64,000 nucleotides of DNA. Origin: Rhodophyticola sp017644125. GTDB taxonomy: Bacteria; Pseudomonadota; Alphaproteobacteria; Rhodobacterales; Rhodobacteraceae. The first letter of the stretch is position 1; each line of letters begins with the position of its first letter. Shown in pieces: positions 51,922 through 59,960 of the stretch. A program made the position numbers and the translations under genes. The notes under the pieces were generated by a model, which did no database searches, had not been told where the DNA came from, and worked only from the letters and a program-made list of their open reading frames with translations. The stretch is taken from NCBI RefSeq assembly GCF_042140125.1, contig NZ_CP159473.1; one strand, given 5' to 3'.

Positions 51922-52455
51922 TCAGCGGGGCCGGTAGCGGGTCTTGACGATGCCGGAAGGAAACGATGTCACCTCCACCAGATCCAGCCGCAGATCCTTC
52001 TCCAGCGGCCCGAACAGCGGGCGGCCCTCGCCGATCAGCACAGGCATCCGGAACAGAGACATTTCGGTAATCAGCCCGGCGGCCAGAAACGACTGGATCG
52101 CCCGTCCGCCATCTATATAGGCCTTTGTCCACCCGCGGCGGGCGAGCCGGGCCATGACCGATTGCGGCGTTTCGTCGGTGATTTCCACCCGGTCTTTCAG
52201 ATCGTCCGAGAGGTCCGCTTGCCGCAGGGTGCGGCTCATCACGATCACCGGTTTGGAATATGGCCAGGGATCGAACGCGGTCACCACGTCGAATGTGCCC
52301 CGCCCCATGACGATCCCGTCCACGGTGTCGATGAAGGCATCATAGCCGTGATCTTCCCCGGCAACCGACACCTCGGTCAGCCAGTCGAGACTGCCATCCT
52401 TGCGGGCGATGAAGCCGTCTTGCGACGTTGCGATGAAGACATGGCCTTCGATCAT
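51922..52455 (-). CDS. dihydrofolate reductase/RibD C-terminal family protein
   Basis: 177 residues: VFIATSQDGFIARKDGSLDWL, IVMGRGTFDVVTAFDPWPY, IDGGRAIQSFLAAGLITEM, MPVLIGEGRPLFG. This is the RibD_C/YwjB-like family of reductases, distinct from classical FolA. Substrate unknown. Confidence 0.9.
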   Translation of the reverse strand: MIEGHVFIATSQDGFIARKDGSLDWLTEVSVAGEDHGYDAFIDTVDGIVMGRGTFDVVTAFDPWPYSKPVIVMSRTLRQADLSDDLKDRVEITDETPQSVMARLARRGWTKAYIDGGRAIQSFLAAGLITEMSLFRMPVLIGEGRPLFGPLEKDLRLDLVEVTSFPSGIVKTRYRPR

Positions 52456-52528
52456 GAAACGCTCCGATCATTCGTACATTGTACAAATAAGATCAAAGGG
52501 CGGAGCGGGACAGGGCGATCTCTAGGGG

Positions 52529-52573
52529 AAAAAAGGCGGTGACACCAAAACGGGAGGAGAAGGTGCCACCGCC
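52529..52573 (-). terminator. terminator of the CcsR-like RNA
   Basis: On the minus strand GGTGCCACCGCC-complement and GGCGGTGACACC-complement arms (52562-52573 with 52535-52546) pair over 12 positions, with one non-Watson-Crick pair. The loop holds the last CTCCTCCC copy, and the stem is followed by six T (52534-52529). Confidence 0.85.
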
Positions 52574-52800
52574 AGATCTCAGCGCCCCTCAAAGGGAGGA
52601 GGAGAGGGGGCCGATATGTGGGCCAGATGGCCCGGAACTTAACGGCGACCCCAAGGGAGGAGGACGGAGCCGCCGTGAATGGACCAAACCTCAAAAGGGA
52701 GGAGGAGAGGTTCGATCCGCTTTGCGGCCTCATCCAAAGGGAGGAGGAGGATGCTGCCGCGTCGCATCGCGGGCCCTAAGGGAGGAGCGGGCCGCGCGAA
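52529..52800 (-). ncRNA. CcsR-like RNA with six anti-Shine-Dalgarno hairpin loops
   Basis: Downstream of the DUF1127 gene on the same strand there are six copies of CCTCCTCCC-type motif. On the plus strand they read GGGAGGAG at 52552, 52594, 52655, 52697, 52739 and 52780. Most sit in the loop of a predicted stem: for example GCGGC/GCCGC with CATCC/GGATG around the 52739 copy, AACCTC/GAGGTT around 52697, CCCCTC/GAGGGG around 52594 and GGCGG-type pairing around 52655. The last copy is in the loop of the terminator stem. In Rhodobacter, CcsR1-4 RNAs with conserved CCUCCUCCC loops follow a DUF1127 gene (CcaF1) in the same way. Here there are six copies. Confidence 0.82.
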
Positions 52801-52811
52801 TTTCGGGTGGC

Positions 52812-53036
52812 TCAGCGCTTGGCCTTGCCATAGGCGGCCTCAAGGGCCACCGATTTGATCATCGAGCGTGACAGCCCGAGATCGTTCAATTCGCGGTCCG
52901 AGCAGCGTTCCAGCTCGGTCATCGTGCGGCGATACAGCTTGTGGGCGGTATAGGCCTCGACAAGCTGGGTCTTGATCTCTGCCAGACGGTCGCCGAAAGA
53001 GAGAGCGGATGAATGAGAGCCCGATACATAGGCCAT
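52812..53036 (-). CDS. DUF1127 family small protein (CcaF1-like)
   Basis: 74 residues. The C-terminal half RTMTELERCSDRELNDLGLSR is the DUF1127 signature, followed by basic YGKAKR. I start at MAYVSGSH (53036); upstream codons do not look coding. In Rhodobacter the small DUF1127 protein upstream of the CcsR RNAs is an RNA-binding regulator that affects their maturation. The same arrangement here supports that role, which is still inference for this organism. Confidence 0.9.
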   Translation of the reverse strand: MAYVSGSHSSALSFGDRLAEIKTQLVEAYTAHKLYRRTMTELERCSDRELNDLGLSRSMIKSVALEAAYGKAKR

Positions 53037-53244
53037 TGGTCGTACCTCAATTAAGTGCCGCCAACGGTGCCCGGACCCATTTCCGAAGCGCTTTGGATGG
53101 CGATCTGTTTGCGGGGGCATTCTGCCTCTTGCAACAGAAAGATAGCCACATGCTGCGCATGCACAATCCCCGGCAGGGACAATGCTGCTATGCAGAACAT
53201 GCATACCCATCATCCTTGTTTTGCTGCGTTTTTGGGCACGCGCC

Positions 53245-54432
53245 ATGAAAGTCGCCGCTTTTTCCAATCGTCAGTTCCGGTTGTTCTTCATCGGCGTGTT
53301 TTTCGCGGTGCAGGCGATCTGGATCCAGCGGGTGACGATTTCCTGGCTCGCCTGGGAGCGGACGGGATCGGCGGGATTCGTGGGCCTCGTCGCGGGGCTC
53401 AGCCTGCTGCCCACCCTGCTTACCGGTCCCTTCTTTGGCGTGCTCACCGACCGGGTGGATATCCGCCGCGCCTCCATCGTGACCAATTCGGGACAGGTGA
53501 TCTGCATCACGGTTCTGGCGCTGTCGCTGCCCTGGATCGGGGCGCCGGGGCTGGCGCTGGCGGCGCTGGCCATCGGTATCGTCAGCTCGGCGCACCACCC
53601 CGTCAGGATGTCGCTCGGCCCGCGTCTCGTCCCGACGGAACTGGTGCAGCATGTGGTTTCGGCCACGGCGCTCAACTTCAACATGGCCCGCCTTGTGGCG
53701 CCGGCGGGCGCGGGCCTGACCATCGCGCAGTTCGGCGCGCCGGTGGCCTTGTGGGTCGCGGTCGCCTTCTATCTGCCGATGCTTGCGGTGCTCAGCCAAT
53801 TGCGCCCGCGGGATCTGCCGCCGCGCCAGGCGCGGCCGTTCTTCGGCGAGCTTGCCGACGGGTTTCGCTATGCCCGCGACACGCCGCTGATCCGGCTTGC
53901 CTTTCTGCTTACGATGATTTTCGCAACAAGCGCGCGGGGAGCTCTGGAGGTGTTGCCGGTTCTGGCCGATGGCGCGTTCGAGAGGGGCGCCGAAGGTCTG
54001 GGTCTCTTGACCGCGGCGGCGGGTGCCGGGGCCGTTGTGGCCGCGCTGGTCAAGGCGGTGGGGGTCGGGGCCGTGGGCGCGCGCATTCCGCTTGCGGTCT
54101 ATGCGGCGGTGATGGGCGGGCAACTGGCCGTTGTCGGCATGGGGGTGGCGCCGGTCTGGTCGGTTGCCCTGTTGGCGGTCGGGCTGGCGGGGTTTTGCTC
54201 CACATGGTGCGGGGTCAGCCTGCAGGCCGCGATCCAGACCGATCTGCCCGACGCATTGCGGGGCCGCGTGATGAGTCTGTGGACCGTGGCGGGCTTCGGC
54301 ACCGTCGCCCTGGGGGCGTTTGCCATCGGCGCGCTGGCCGATTGGGTCGGGATCGGCGCGGCGCTGGTGATTGCCGGTCTTGCCGGAGGGCTGTGTCATT
54401 TGATCCTGATCGCATGGGGTGCGCGCAGGTGA
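53245..54432 (+). CDS. MFS transporter (MFS_3/EntS-like)
   Basis: About 395 residues with 10-12 helices. FRLFFIGVFFAVQAIWIQRVTISWLAWERTGSAGFVGLVAG (landmark at residues 11-51) and the motif DRVDIRRASI after helix 2 are typical of the MFS_3 group; SLQAAIQTDLPDALRGRVMSLW is the mid-C-half signature. It probably exports a small molecule. The start at MKVAAFSNRQFR is preferred over an ATG 21 codons upstream. Confidence 0.9.
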   Translation: MKVAAFSNRQFRLFFIGVFFAVQAIWIQRVTISWLAWERTGSAGFVGLVAGLSLLPTLLTGPFFGVLTDRVDIRRASIVTNSGQVICITVLALSLPWIGAPGLALAALAIGIVSSAHHPVRMSLGPRLVPTELVQHVVSATALNFNMARLVAPAGAGLTIAQFGAPVALWVAVAFYLPMLAVLSQLRPRDLPPRQARPFFGELADGFRYARDTPLIRLAFLLTMIFATSARGALEVLPVLADGAFERGAEGLGLLTAAAGAGAVVAALVKAVGVGAVGARIPLAVYAAVMGGQLAVVGMGVAPVWSVALLAVGLAGFCSTWCGVSLQAAIQTDLPDALRGRVMSLWTVAGFGTVALGAFAIGALADWVGIGAALVIAGLAGGLCHLILIAWGARR

Positions 54433-54498
54433 GTTCTGCCCTATGTGATTGGCAAAGCCTGACCAAATCGCTCAGGCGATACTGCACGGAGCCCTGAG

Positions 54499-55599
54499 AT
54501 GACCCTGACCAAGCAAACCGTTCTTGATGCCCTTTCCGGACTGACCCTGCCCGATGGCGGCGATCTGATCAGTCGCGATCTGGTGCGCGCGGTGCAGGTT
54601 CAGGGCGACAGGGTCAGTTTCATCATCGAAACCGAAAGCCCCGATCAGGCGCGGAAGATGGAGCCCGTGCGTCTGGCCGCCGAACAGCTTGTGAATAAAC
54701 TGCCCGGCGTTGCCTCCGCCACGGTGGCGCTCACCGCCCATGGCCCCGCTGCGAAGGCACCGGCGCCGCCGGCGGGCGCGCCGGGCTCCGCGCCGCCCAC
54801 CCTGAAGATCGGCGGCCATCCGAAATCGCAGGCCGAGCCGATGAACCCGAAGGGTGTCGCGCGGATCATCGCAATCGGATCCGGCAAGGGCGGGGTCGGC
54901 AAATCCACCGTTTCGTCCAATCTGGCCGTGGCGCTGGCCCGGCAGGGCCGCAAGGTGGGGCTTCTGGATGCGGATATCTACGGGCCGTCCCAGCCCCGGA
55001 TGATGGGCGTGAACAAACGCCCCGCCTCGCCGGACGGCAAGACGATCATCCCGCTGCACAGCCATGGCGTCACCTGCATGTCGATCGGTTTCATGCTGCC
55101 CGAGGAGCAAGCCGTGGTCTGGCGCGGCCCCATGCTGATGGGGGCGTTGCAGCAGATGCTGGGGCAGGTGCAATGGGGCGAGCTGGACGTGTTGCTGGTC
55201 GATCTGCCGCCGGGCACGGGCGATGTCGCGATGACGCTTTGCCAGCGGTCGAAACTGACCGGGGCGATCGTGGTATCGACGCCGCAGGACGTTGCGCTGC
55301 TGGACGCGCGCAAGGCGCTGAACATGTTCGAGACGTTGAAGACCCCGGTTCTGGGACTGATCGAGAACATGTCGACCTTTCACTGCCCGAAATGCGGGCA
55401 TGAAACGCATATCTTCGGACAGGGCGGGGTCGAGGCGGAGGCGAAAGCCGTGGGCCTTCCGTTTCTGGGCGCGTTGCCGATTTCGCTGGAAACGCGACTT
55501 GCCGGCGATAGCGGCGTGCCGATTGCCGCCGGAGACAGCCCGATGGCGGAGGCTTATGCTGCGCTGGCCGCGCGGCTGGTGGCGGGCGGCATGGCCTGA
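54499..55599 (+). CDS. apbC: Mrp/ApbC family Fe-S cluster carrier ATPase
   Basis: 366 residues: N-terminal DUF59-type domain (about 1-85), an Ala/Pro linker, then the P-loop deviant Walker A GSGKGGVGKS (about residue 128). LLDADIYGPSQPRMMG, VLLVDLPPGTGD and the metal-binding CPKC pair (about 296 and 299) follow. It carries Fe-S clusters to apo-proteins. It stands alone ahead of the dcw cluster. Confidence 0.95.
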   Translation: MTLTKQTVLDALSGLTLPDGGDLISRDLVRAVQVQGDRVSFIIETESPDQARKMEPVRLAAEQLVNKLPGVASATVALTAHGPAAKAPAPPAGAPGSAPPTLKIGGHPKSQAEPMNPKGVARIIAIGSGKGGVGKSTVSSNLAVALARQGRKVGLLDADIYGPSQPRMMGVNKRPASPDGKTIIPLHSHGVTCMSIGFMLPEEQAVVWRGPMLMGALQQMLGQVQWGELDVLLVDLPPGTGDVAMTLCQRSKLTGAIVVSTPQDVALLDARKALNMFETLKTPVLGLIENMSTFHCPKCGHETHIFGQGGVEAEAKAVGLPFLGALPISLETRLAGDSGVPIAAGDSPMAEAYAALAARLVAGGMA

Positions 55600-56269
55600 G
55601 CCCCACCGGCGGGACATGCGCGCCGCGCGTCCGTCCCGGTTTCATCATATCGTCTGCAACGGGCGGGGCGGCTATGGTGCGGCACCGGGCTGACCGGTTT
55701 CCTCATGGCCGACGCGGTGTTTCCGCCGCGAATGGCGCGTGACGCAGGGTGATTCGCGGCCGATCATGATGGATCCCGGCGATATCGCTGTCGATTTTCA
55801 GGATTGCTGGATTTTTTTCCCGTGAGGGTACGGCCTCTTATCTTCTCTACATCTTGGGCGCCATGTGGACTGGGGCACAAATTGTGGGCGCCGTTGCGCC
55901 GTTTTGACCACTATCACTTGTGCCAGGGTTGCCTTTGAAACCACATCTTGGGGAAAATTCCCATAGAAAGGGATTGCATGGGAAATCATTCCATGAGACA
56001 AACTTCCCACAGCAGTTGAGATCGAACCGGGCCGGACAAGGTTCGGGACAAAAACAAAAAATGGCAGGTTTTATACAGGCACTCTCACACGCTGAACAAA
56101 GAGATCCGGCGCGCAAGCGAGCAGACATCCCCCCAGGTGGCCTGCGCAGTCGGACACCCAGCAATGGGACGAGGGCGGCGGATTGGGCAGTGGCAGCTTG
56201 CTCGATCCGCCGTTGTCCGTTCCGGAGCCGATATGTGGCCGAATTGCGGCACAAAGAGGGCGCGAGACA
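55600..56269 (+). promoter_or_regulatory. long leader/promoter region of the dcw cluster
   Basis: About 670 bases without a supported gene. GGGA words recur at about ten-base phase near 55951, 55970 and 55980, and TGGG/TGGA words near 55855, 55866 and 55885. MraZ binds phased TGGG-type repeats in other bacteria, so these are candidate autoregulatory boxes. GGCGGAT (56177-56183) pairs with ATCCGCC (56205-56211) just before mraZ. In Rhodobacter the mraZ leader yields the small RNA UpsM, and such a product could exist here. No decisive promoter seen. Confidence 0.4.
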
Positions 56270-56800
56270 GTGGAACGCAGGTTTCAGGGTGAAAGCCTGA
56301 ATAAGGTGGACGGAAAGGGCCGGGTGTCGATCCCGGTCAAATTTCGTCGCGTTCTGCAAAACTCCGACAAGCACTACACCCCCGGCGGCGCACCGCGTCT
56401 CTACATTGCCTATGGCAACTCGAACGCGAATTATCTTGAATGCCTGTCCGGCGATGCTTTCGACGAGATCGACGCGATAATCCGGGCCGAGAAGCGCGGC
56501 ACGCAGCTTCGGACGGCACTGGAATATCTCTATTATTCGAAATGCGACGAAACCAGCGTCGACGATACCGGCCGGCTGGTTCTGTCGGCCCAGGCCCGCG
56601 ACAAGATCGGCCTGGGCGCCGAAGCCCTGTTTCAGGGCAAGGGCGACAAGTTCCACATTCTCAACTCCGCCGATGGAGCCGCAGCGGATGAGAATATCGA
56701 GGCACTGTTGGCGGCTCTGGGGCAAGGCAATGAATTCTTCGATCCGCTCTCGCTGGCCGGGCAGGCCGGGCTTGATTCTTCCGACGACGGGCATGCGTGA
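56270..56800 (+). CDS. mraZ: division/cell wall cluster transcriptional repressor MraZ
   Basis: 176 residues. FQGESLNKVDGKGRVSIPVKFR is the first AbrB-like DNA-binding half, and VDDTGRLVLSAQARDKIGL the second. A GTG at 56270 with GAGGG upstream gives the normal N-terminus (VERRF...). First gene of the dcw operon and its likely autoregulator. Confidence 0.93.
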   Translation: MERRFQGESLNKVDGKGRVSIPVKFRRVLQNSDKHYTPGGAPRLYIAYGNSNANYLECLSGDAFDEIDAIIRAEKRGTQLRTALEYLYYSKCDETSVDDTGRLVLSAQARDKIGLGAEALFQGKGDKFHILNSADGAAADENIEALLAALGQGNEFFDPLSLAGQAGLDSSDDGHA

Positions 56801-57810
56801 TGTCGGCCAAGAGGCCTTCCAGCCCGGCCGAGCGTCCCCATATTCCCGTTCTGCTGGCGCCGCTGTTGCGCGCGGTGGCCCCCGTTGGCGGGGTCTGGCT
56901 GGACGGCACTTTCGGCGCTGGTGGCTACGCCCGTGGCTTGCTTGACGCCGGAGCGGGCACGGTGATCGGTGTGGATCGCGACCCTTTGGCCTTCGAAATG
57001 GCCGGAGACTGGGCCCGCGATATGGGCGACCGGCTGGTGCTGGTCGCAGGCGAGTTTTCCGCAATGGACATCCATGCCGCCGAAGCGGGCTATCCCGCAC
57101 TGGACGGGATCGTACTCGATCTGGGCGTGTCCTCGATGCAGCTGGACCGGGCGGAGCGCGGATTTTCGTTCCGCAACGACGGCCCGCTGGACATGCGGAT
57201 GGAGCAGGCCGGCCTCTCGGCCGAAGATATCGTCAATGACGCGCCCGAGGCGCTCTTGGCCGATATTCTCTACCATTACGGCGAGGAACGCGGGGCCCGG
57301 CGCATCGCGCGGTCGATCGTTGCCGCGCGGGTCGAGGCGCGGATCACGCGAACCTCGGAACTGGCCGCCATTGTCGAGAAGAACCTGCCGCGTGCCAAGC
57401 CGGGCCAGAGCCATCCCGCGACCCGCAGCTTTCAGGCGATCCGCATCGCGGTGAATGACGAACTGGGCCAGCTGGCCGAAGGATTGCAGGCCGCGGAGCG
57501 CGCGTTGAAACCCGGTGGCCGGCTTGCCGTCGTGACCTTCCATTCCATCGAAGACAGGATCGTGAAGCGGTTCCTGCAGGACCGCGCCAGCACCGGCGGC
57601 GGCGGCTCGCGCTATGCGCCCGAGGCGGCGGAGCGCCAGCCGGCGTTCGAGTTGACGCCCCGCCGCGCTATTGCGCCGGATGCCGAGGAGCTATCCGCAA
57701 ATCCCCGCGCCCGGTCGGCGAAACTGCGCGTGGCCCGGCGGACCGATGTGCCCGCCAGCCCCGTCCCGCAGGAGGTCTTCGGCCTTCCGCAACTGGCGGA
57801 GATCACCTGA
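56800..57810 (+). CDS. rsmH: 16S rRNA (cytosine(1402)-N4)-methyltransferase
   Basis: 336 residues: HIPVLLAPLLRAVAP, the SAM motif WLDGTFGAGGYARGLL, LDLGVSSMQLDRAERGFSF, NDGPLDMRM and the C-terminal FHSIEDRIVKRFL. It starts as TGATG with the mraZ stop; a GTG one codon earlier is possible. It methylates C1402 of 16S rRNA. Confidence 0.97.
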   Translation: MSAKRPSSPAERPHIPVLLAPLLRAVAPVGGVWLDGTFGAGGYARGLLDAGAGTVIGVDRDPLAFEMAGDWARDMGDRLVLVAGEFSAMDIHAAEAGYPALDGIVLDLGVSSMQLDRAERGFSFRNDGPLDMRMEQAGLSAEDIVNDAPEALLADILYHYGEERGARRIARSIVAARVEARITRTSELAAIVEKNLPRAKPGQSHPATRSFQAIRIAVNDELGQLAEGLQAAERALKPGGRLAVVTFHSIEDRIVKRFLQDRASTGGGGSRYAPEAAERQPAFELTPRRAIAPDAEELSANPRARSAKLRVARRTDVPASPVPQEVFGLPQLAEIT

Positions 57811-58160
57811 TGCGCGGATTTGCGACCGTTCTGGCGGCCCTGGCCGTGATCGGGCTCGGATACTGGGCCTATCACCAGAATATCCTGACCCAGCATTCCG
57901 TCCGCGAGGTAGAGCGCCTGCAAAGCGCCATTGGCGCCGAGCGGGAGCGGTTGTCGGTCCTGCGGGCCGAATGGGCGTATCTGAACCGCCCCGACCGTTT
58001 GCGGGAACTGGCCGATCTGAATTTCGACCGGTTGGGGCTGATGCCGATGTCGCCCGATCATTTCGGTGACGTGCATCAGGTGGTCTACCCCCCGCTGCTG
58101 GATCAGCTGATCAACGAGACGCTGACCGGCCTCAATTATGACCCGGAGCAGCTGCCATGA
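57810..58160 (+). CDS. ftsL: cell division protein FtsL
   Basis: 116 residues: one N-terminal transmembrane helix (about 4-22) followed by a periplasmic coiled coil (REVERLQSAIGAERERLSVLRAEWAYLNRPDRL). Position between rsmH and ftsI plus topology identify it; sequence conservation in FtsL is weak. It starts within the rsmH stop (TGATG) and overlaps ftsI by four bases. Confidence 0.9.
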   Translation: MRGFATVLAALAVIGLGYWAYHQNILTQHSVREVERLQSAIGAERERLSVLRAEWAYLNRPDRLRELADLNFDRLGLMPMSPDHFGDVHQVVYPPLLDQLINETLTGLNYDPEQLP

Positions 58161-59941
58161 CGCTTCGCACGCCCTTACGCCCGCTCACGCGGATCCTGAA
58201 AGCCCGGGAGCATGGGGAAAACCCCGATGCGATCGAGCGGGAGAACCTGCGTCTGAGGCATGAGGCGATACGCGACAAGATGCGCCAGCGCGCCGAGACG
58301 CGGCTGCTGCTTCTGGCGATGTGTTTTTTCGCCGCTTTCGTGACCGTGGGGTTGCGCATGTCGACCCTTGCCGCCTCCGAGCCGGAGGAGCCGCGGATCG
58401 CGACATCGGGTTCGGCCATTCTCAACACGCGCGCCGATATCGTAGACCGCGAGGGCCGCGTGCTGGCGACCAATCTGGTGACGAACTCGCTATATGCCCA
58501 CCCGCATGAGATCATCGATCCCGTGGCGGCCGCCCGTGGGTTGGCCGGGATTTTCCCGGATCTGGAGGAGGAGGCGCTTCTGCGCCGATTCACATCGGAC
58601 AGCCGGTTCATTTGGCTGCGCCGCTACATCTCGCCCGAGCAGGAGCAGCAGGTGCACGAGTTGGGGGAGCCCGGTCTCCTTTTCGGGCCGCGGGAGATGC
58701 GGCTTTATCCCAACGGCTCGGTCGCGGCCCATATCCTTGGAGGTGCCGGTTTCGGACAGGAGGCCGTGAACGCCGCCGAAGTGATCGGCGTGGCCGGGGT
58801 GGAGGCCCAGTTCGACGAGGATCTGCGCGATCCGGCCCGCGACGGTGCCCCGCTGGAACTGTCGATCGACCTGACCGTGCAATCGGCGGTGGAGCAGGTG
58901 CTGGCGGGCGGCATGGTGATCATGAATGCGCGCGGCGCGTCGGCGGTCCTGATGGATGTCCATACGGGCGAGATCCGGGCCATGGCGTCACTGCCGGATT
59001 TCGACCCCAACGCGCGCCCCCAACCCCTGACCGAAGGGGACCAGGCCGACAGCCCGCTGTTCAATCGCGCCGTTCAGGGCGTGTATGAGCTGGGTTCCGT
59101 CTTCAAGATCTTTACCGTTGCGCAGGCGTTGAACGAAGGTCTGGTCAACCCGGCCACCATGGTGGATACGACCGGGCCGCTCCGCATGTCCGGCTTTTCG
59201 ATCAGCGATTTCCGCAGCTACGGCCCCAGCCAGTCGGTCAGCGATGTGATCGTGCATTCCTCCAACATCGGCACCGCGCGCCTTGCCCAGATGATGGGCG
59301 CCGAGCGGCAGCAACGGTTTCTGGAACAGCTCGGCTTCTTCCAGCCGACATTGGTGGAGATGGTCGAAAGCCGGTCCGGCCGACCGCTCCTGCCCGCCAG
59401 ATGGGGCGAGTTGACGACGATGACCGTGTCCTATGGCCATGGCATTTCGACCTCGCCGCTTCATTTGGCCGCGGCCTATGCCTCGATCACCAATGGCGGC
59501 ACGCTGATCCGCCCGACACTGTTGCGTCAGGACGGGCCGCAGATGGGCGAGCGCGTGGTCTCGGAGGCCGTCTCGGCCCAGATCCGCGACATGCTGCGCG
59601 CCGTGGTCACCGATGGCACGGCCAGTTTCGGCGATGTGCCCGGCTATGCCGTTGGCGGAAAAACCGGTTCGGCGGACAAGCCGCGCCCCACCGGCGGCTA
59701 TTTCGAAGATCGCGTGCTGTCCACATTCGCCAGCATCTTCCCCGCCGACGATCCCAGATATGTCCTGATCGTGACGCTCGATGAGCCCGAGATCGTGGCC
59801 CTCGGCGAAGCCCGGCGGACTGCAGGCTGGACCGCCGTTCCCGTCGCCGCGGAGGTGATCCGCCGCGTGGCGCCGCTTTTGGGGATCAGACCAGAGATTG
59901 AACCCCTGGACGGCTTTCAGCTATCCAGCGCCTCAGACTGA
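58157..59941 (+). CDS. ftsI: peptidoglycan D,D-transpeptidase FtsI (PBP3)
   Basis: 594 residues: cytoplasmic N-tail, one TM helix (about 48-66), a dimerisation/pedestal domain, and the transpeptidase domain. That domain has SVFK (Ser about 314), SSN in HSSNIGTARL and KTGS in GGKTGSADK. Septal cross-linking enzyme. Confidence 0.97.
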   Translation: MTLRTPLRPLTRILKAREHGENPDAIERENLRLRHEAIRDKMRQRAETRLLLLAMCFFAAFVTVGLRMSTLAASEPEEPRIATSGSAILNTRADIVDREGRVLATNLVTNSLYAHPHEIIDPVAAARGLAGIFPDLEEEALLRRFTSDSRFIWLRRYISPEQEQQVHELGEPGLLFGPREMRLYPNGSVAAHILGGAGFGQEAVNAAEVIGVAGVEAQFDEDLRDPARDGAPLELSIDLTVQSAVEQVLAGGMVIMNARGASAVLMDVHTGEIRAMASLPDFDPNARPQPLTEGDQADSPLFNRAVQGVYELGSVFKIFTVAQALNEGLVNPATMVDTTGPLRMSGFSISDFRSYGPSQSVSDVIVHSSNIGTARLAQMMGAERQQRFLEQLGFFQPTLVEMVESRSGRPLLPARWGELTTMTVSYGHGISTSPLHLAAAYASITNGGTLIRPTLLRQDGPQMGERVVSEAVSAQIRDMLRAVVTDGTASFGDVPGYAVGGKTGSADKPRPTGGYFEDRVLSTFASIFPADDPRYVLIVTLDEPEIVALGEARRTAGWTAVPVAAEVIRRVAPLLGIRPEIEPLDGFQLSSASD

Positions 59942-59960
59942 GATGTTGGGGGAATCGGCC

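Noticed and set aside
52452..52733. 93-codon leftward frame across the CcsR-like RNA.
   Set aside because: It reads through the RNA terminator and has no start signal; composition follows the repeat motif.
52552..52787. Repeated GGGAGGAGG on the plus strand as a CRISPR-like or tandem repeat array, or as Shine-Dalgarno sites of small genes.
   Set aside because: Repeat units are only 8-12 bases with unequal spacing and no spacer/repeat regularity. No start codons follow at suitable distance, and the minus-strand reading as CcsR-type loops explains them better.
53055..54497. Long plus-strand frame of 480 codons overlapping the MFS gene.
   Set aside because: It is a Gly/Arg/Ala-rich shadow of the MFS transporter in another frame, with no helices or known motifs; the 53245-54432 frame has clear MFS signatures.
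55920..56300. 126-codon plus-strand frame in the dcw leader.
   Set aside because: Low-complexity basic sequence without an RBS or homology pattern; it overlaps the mraZ start in another frame.
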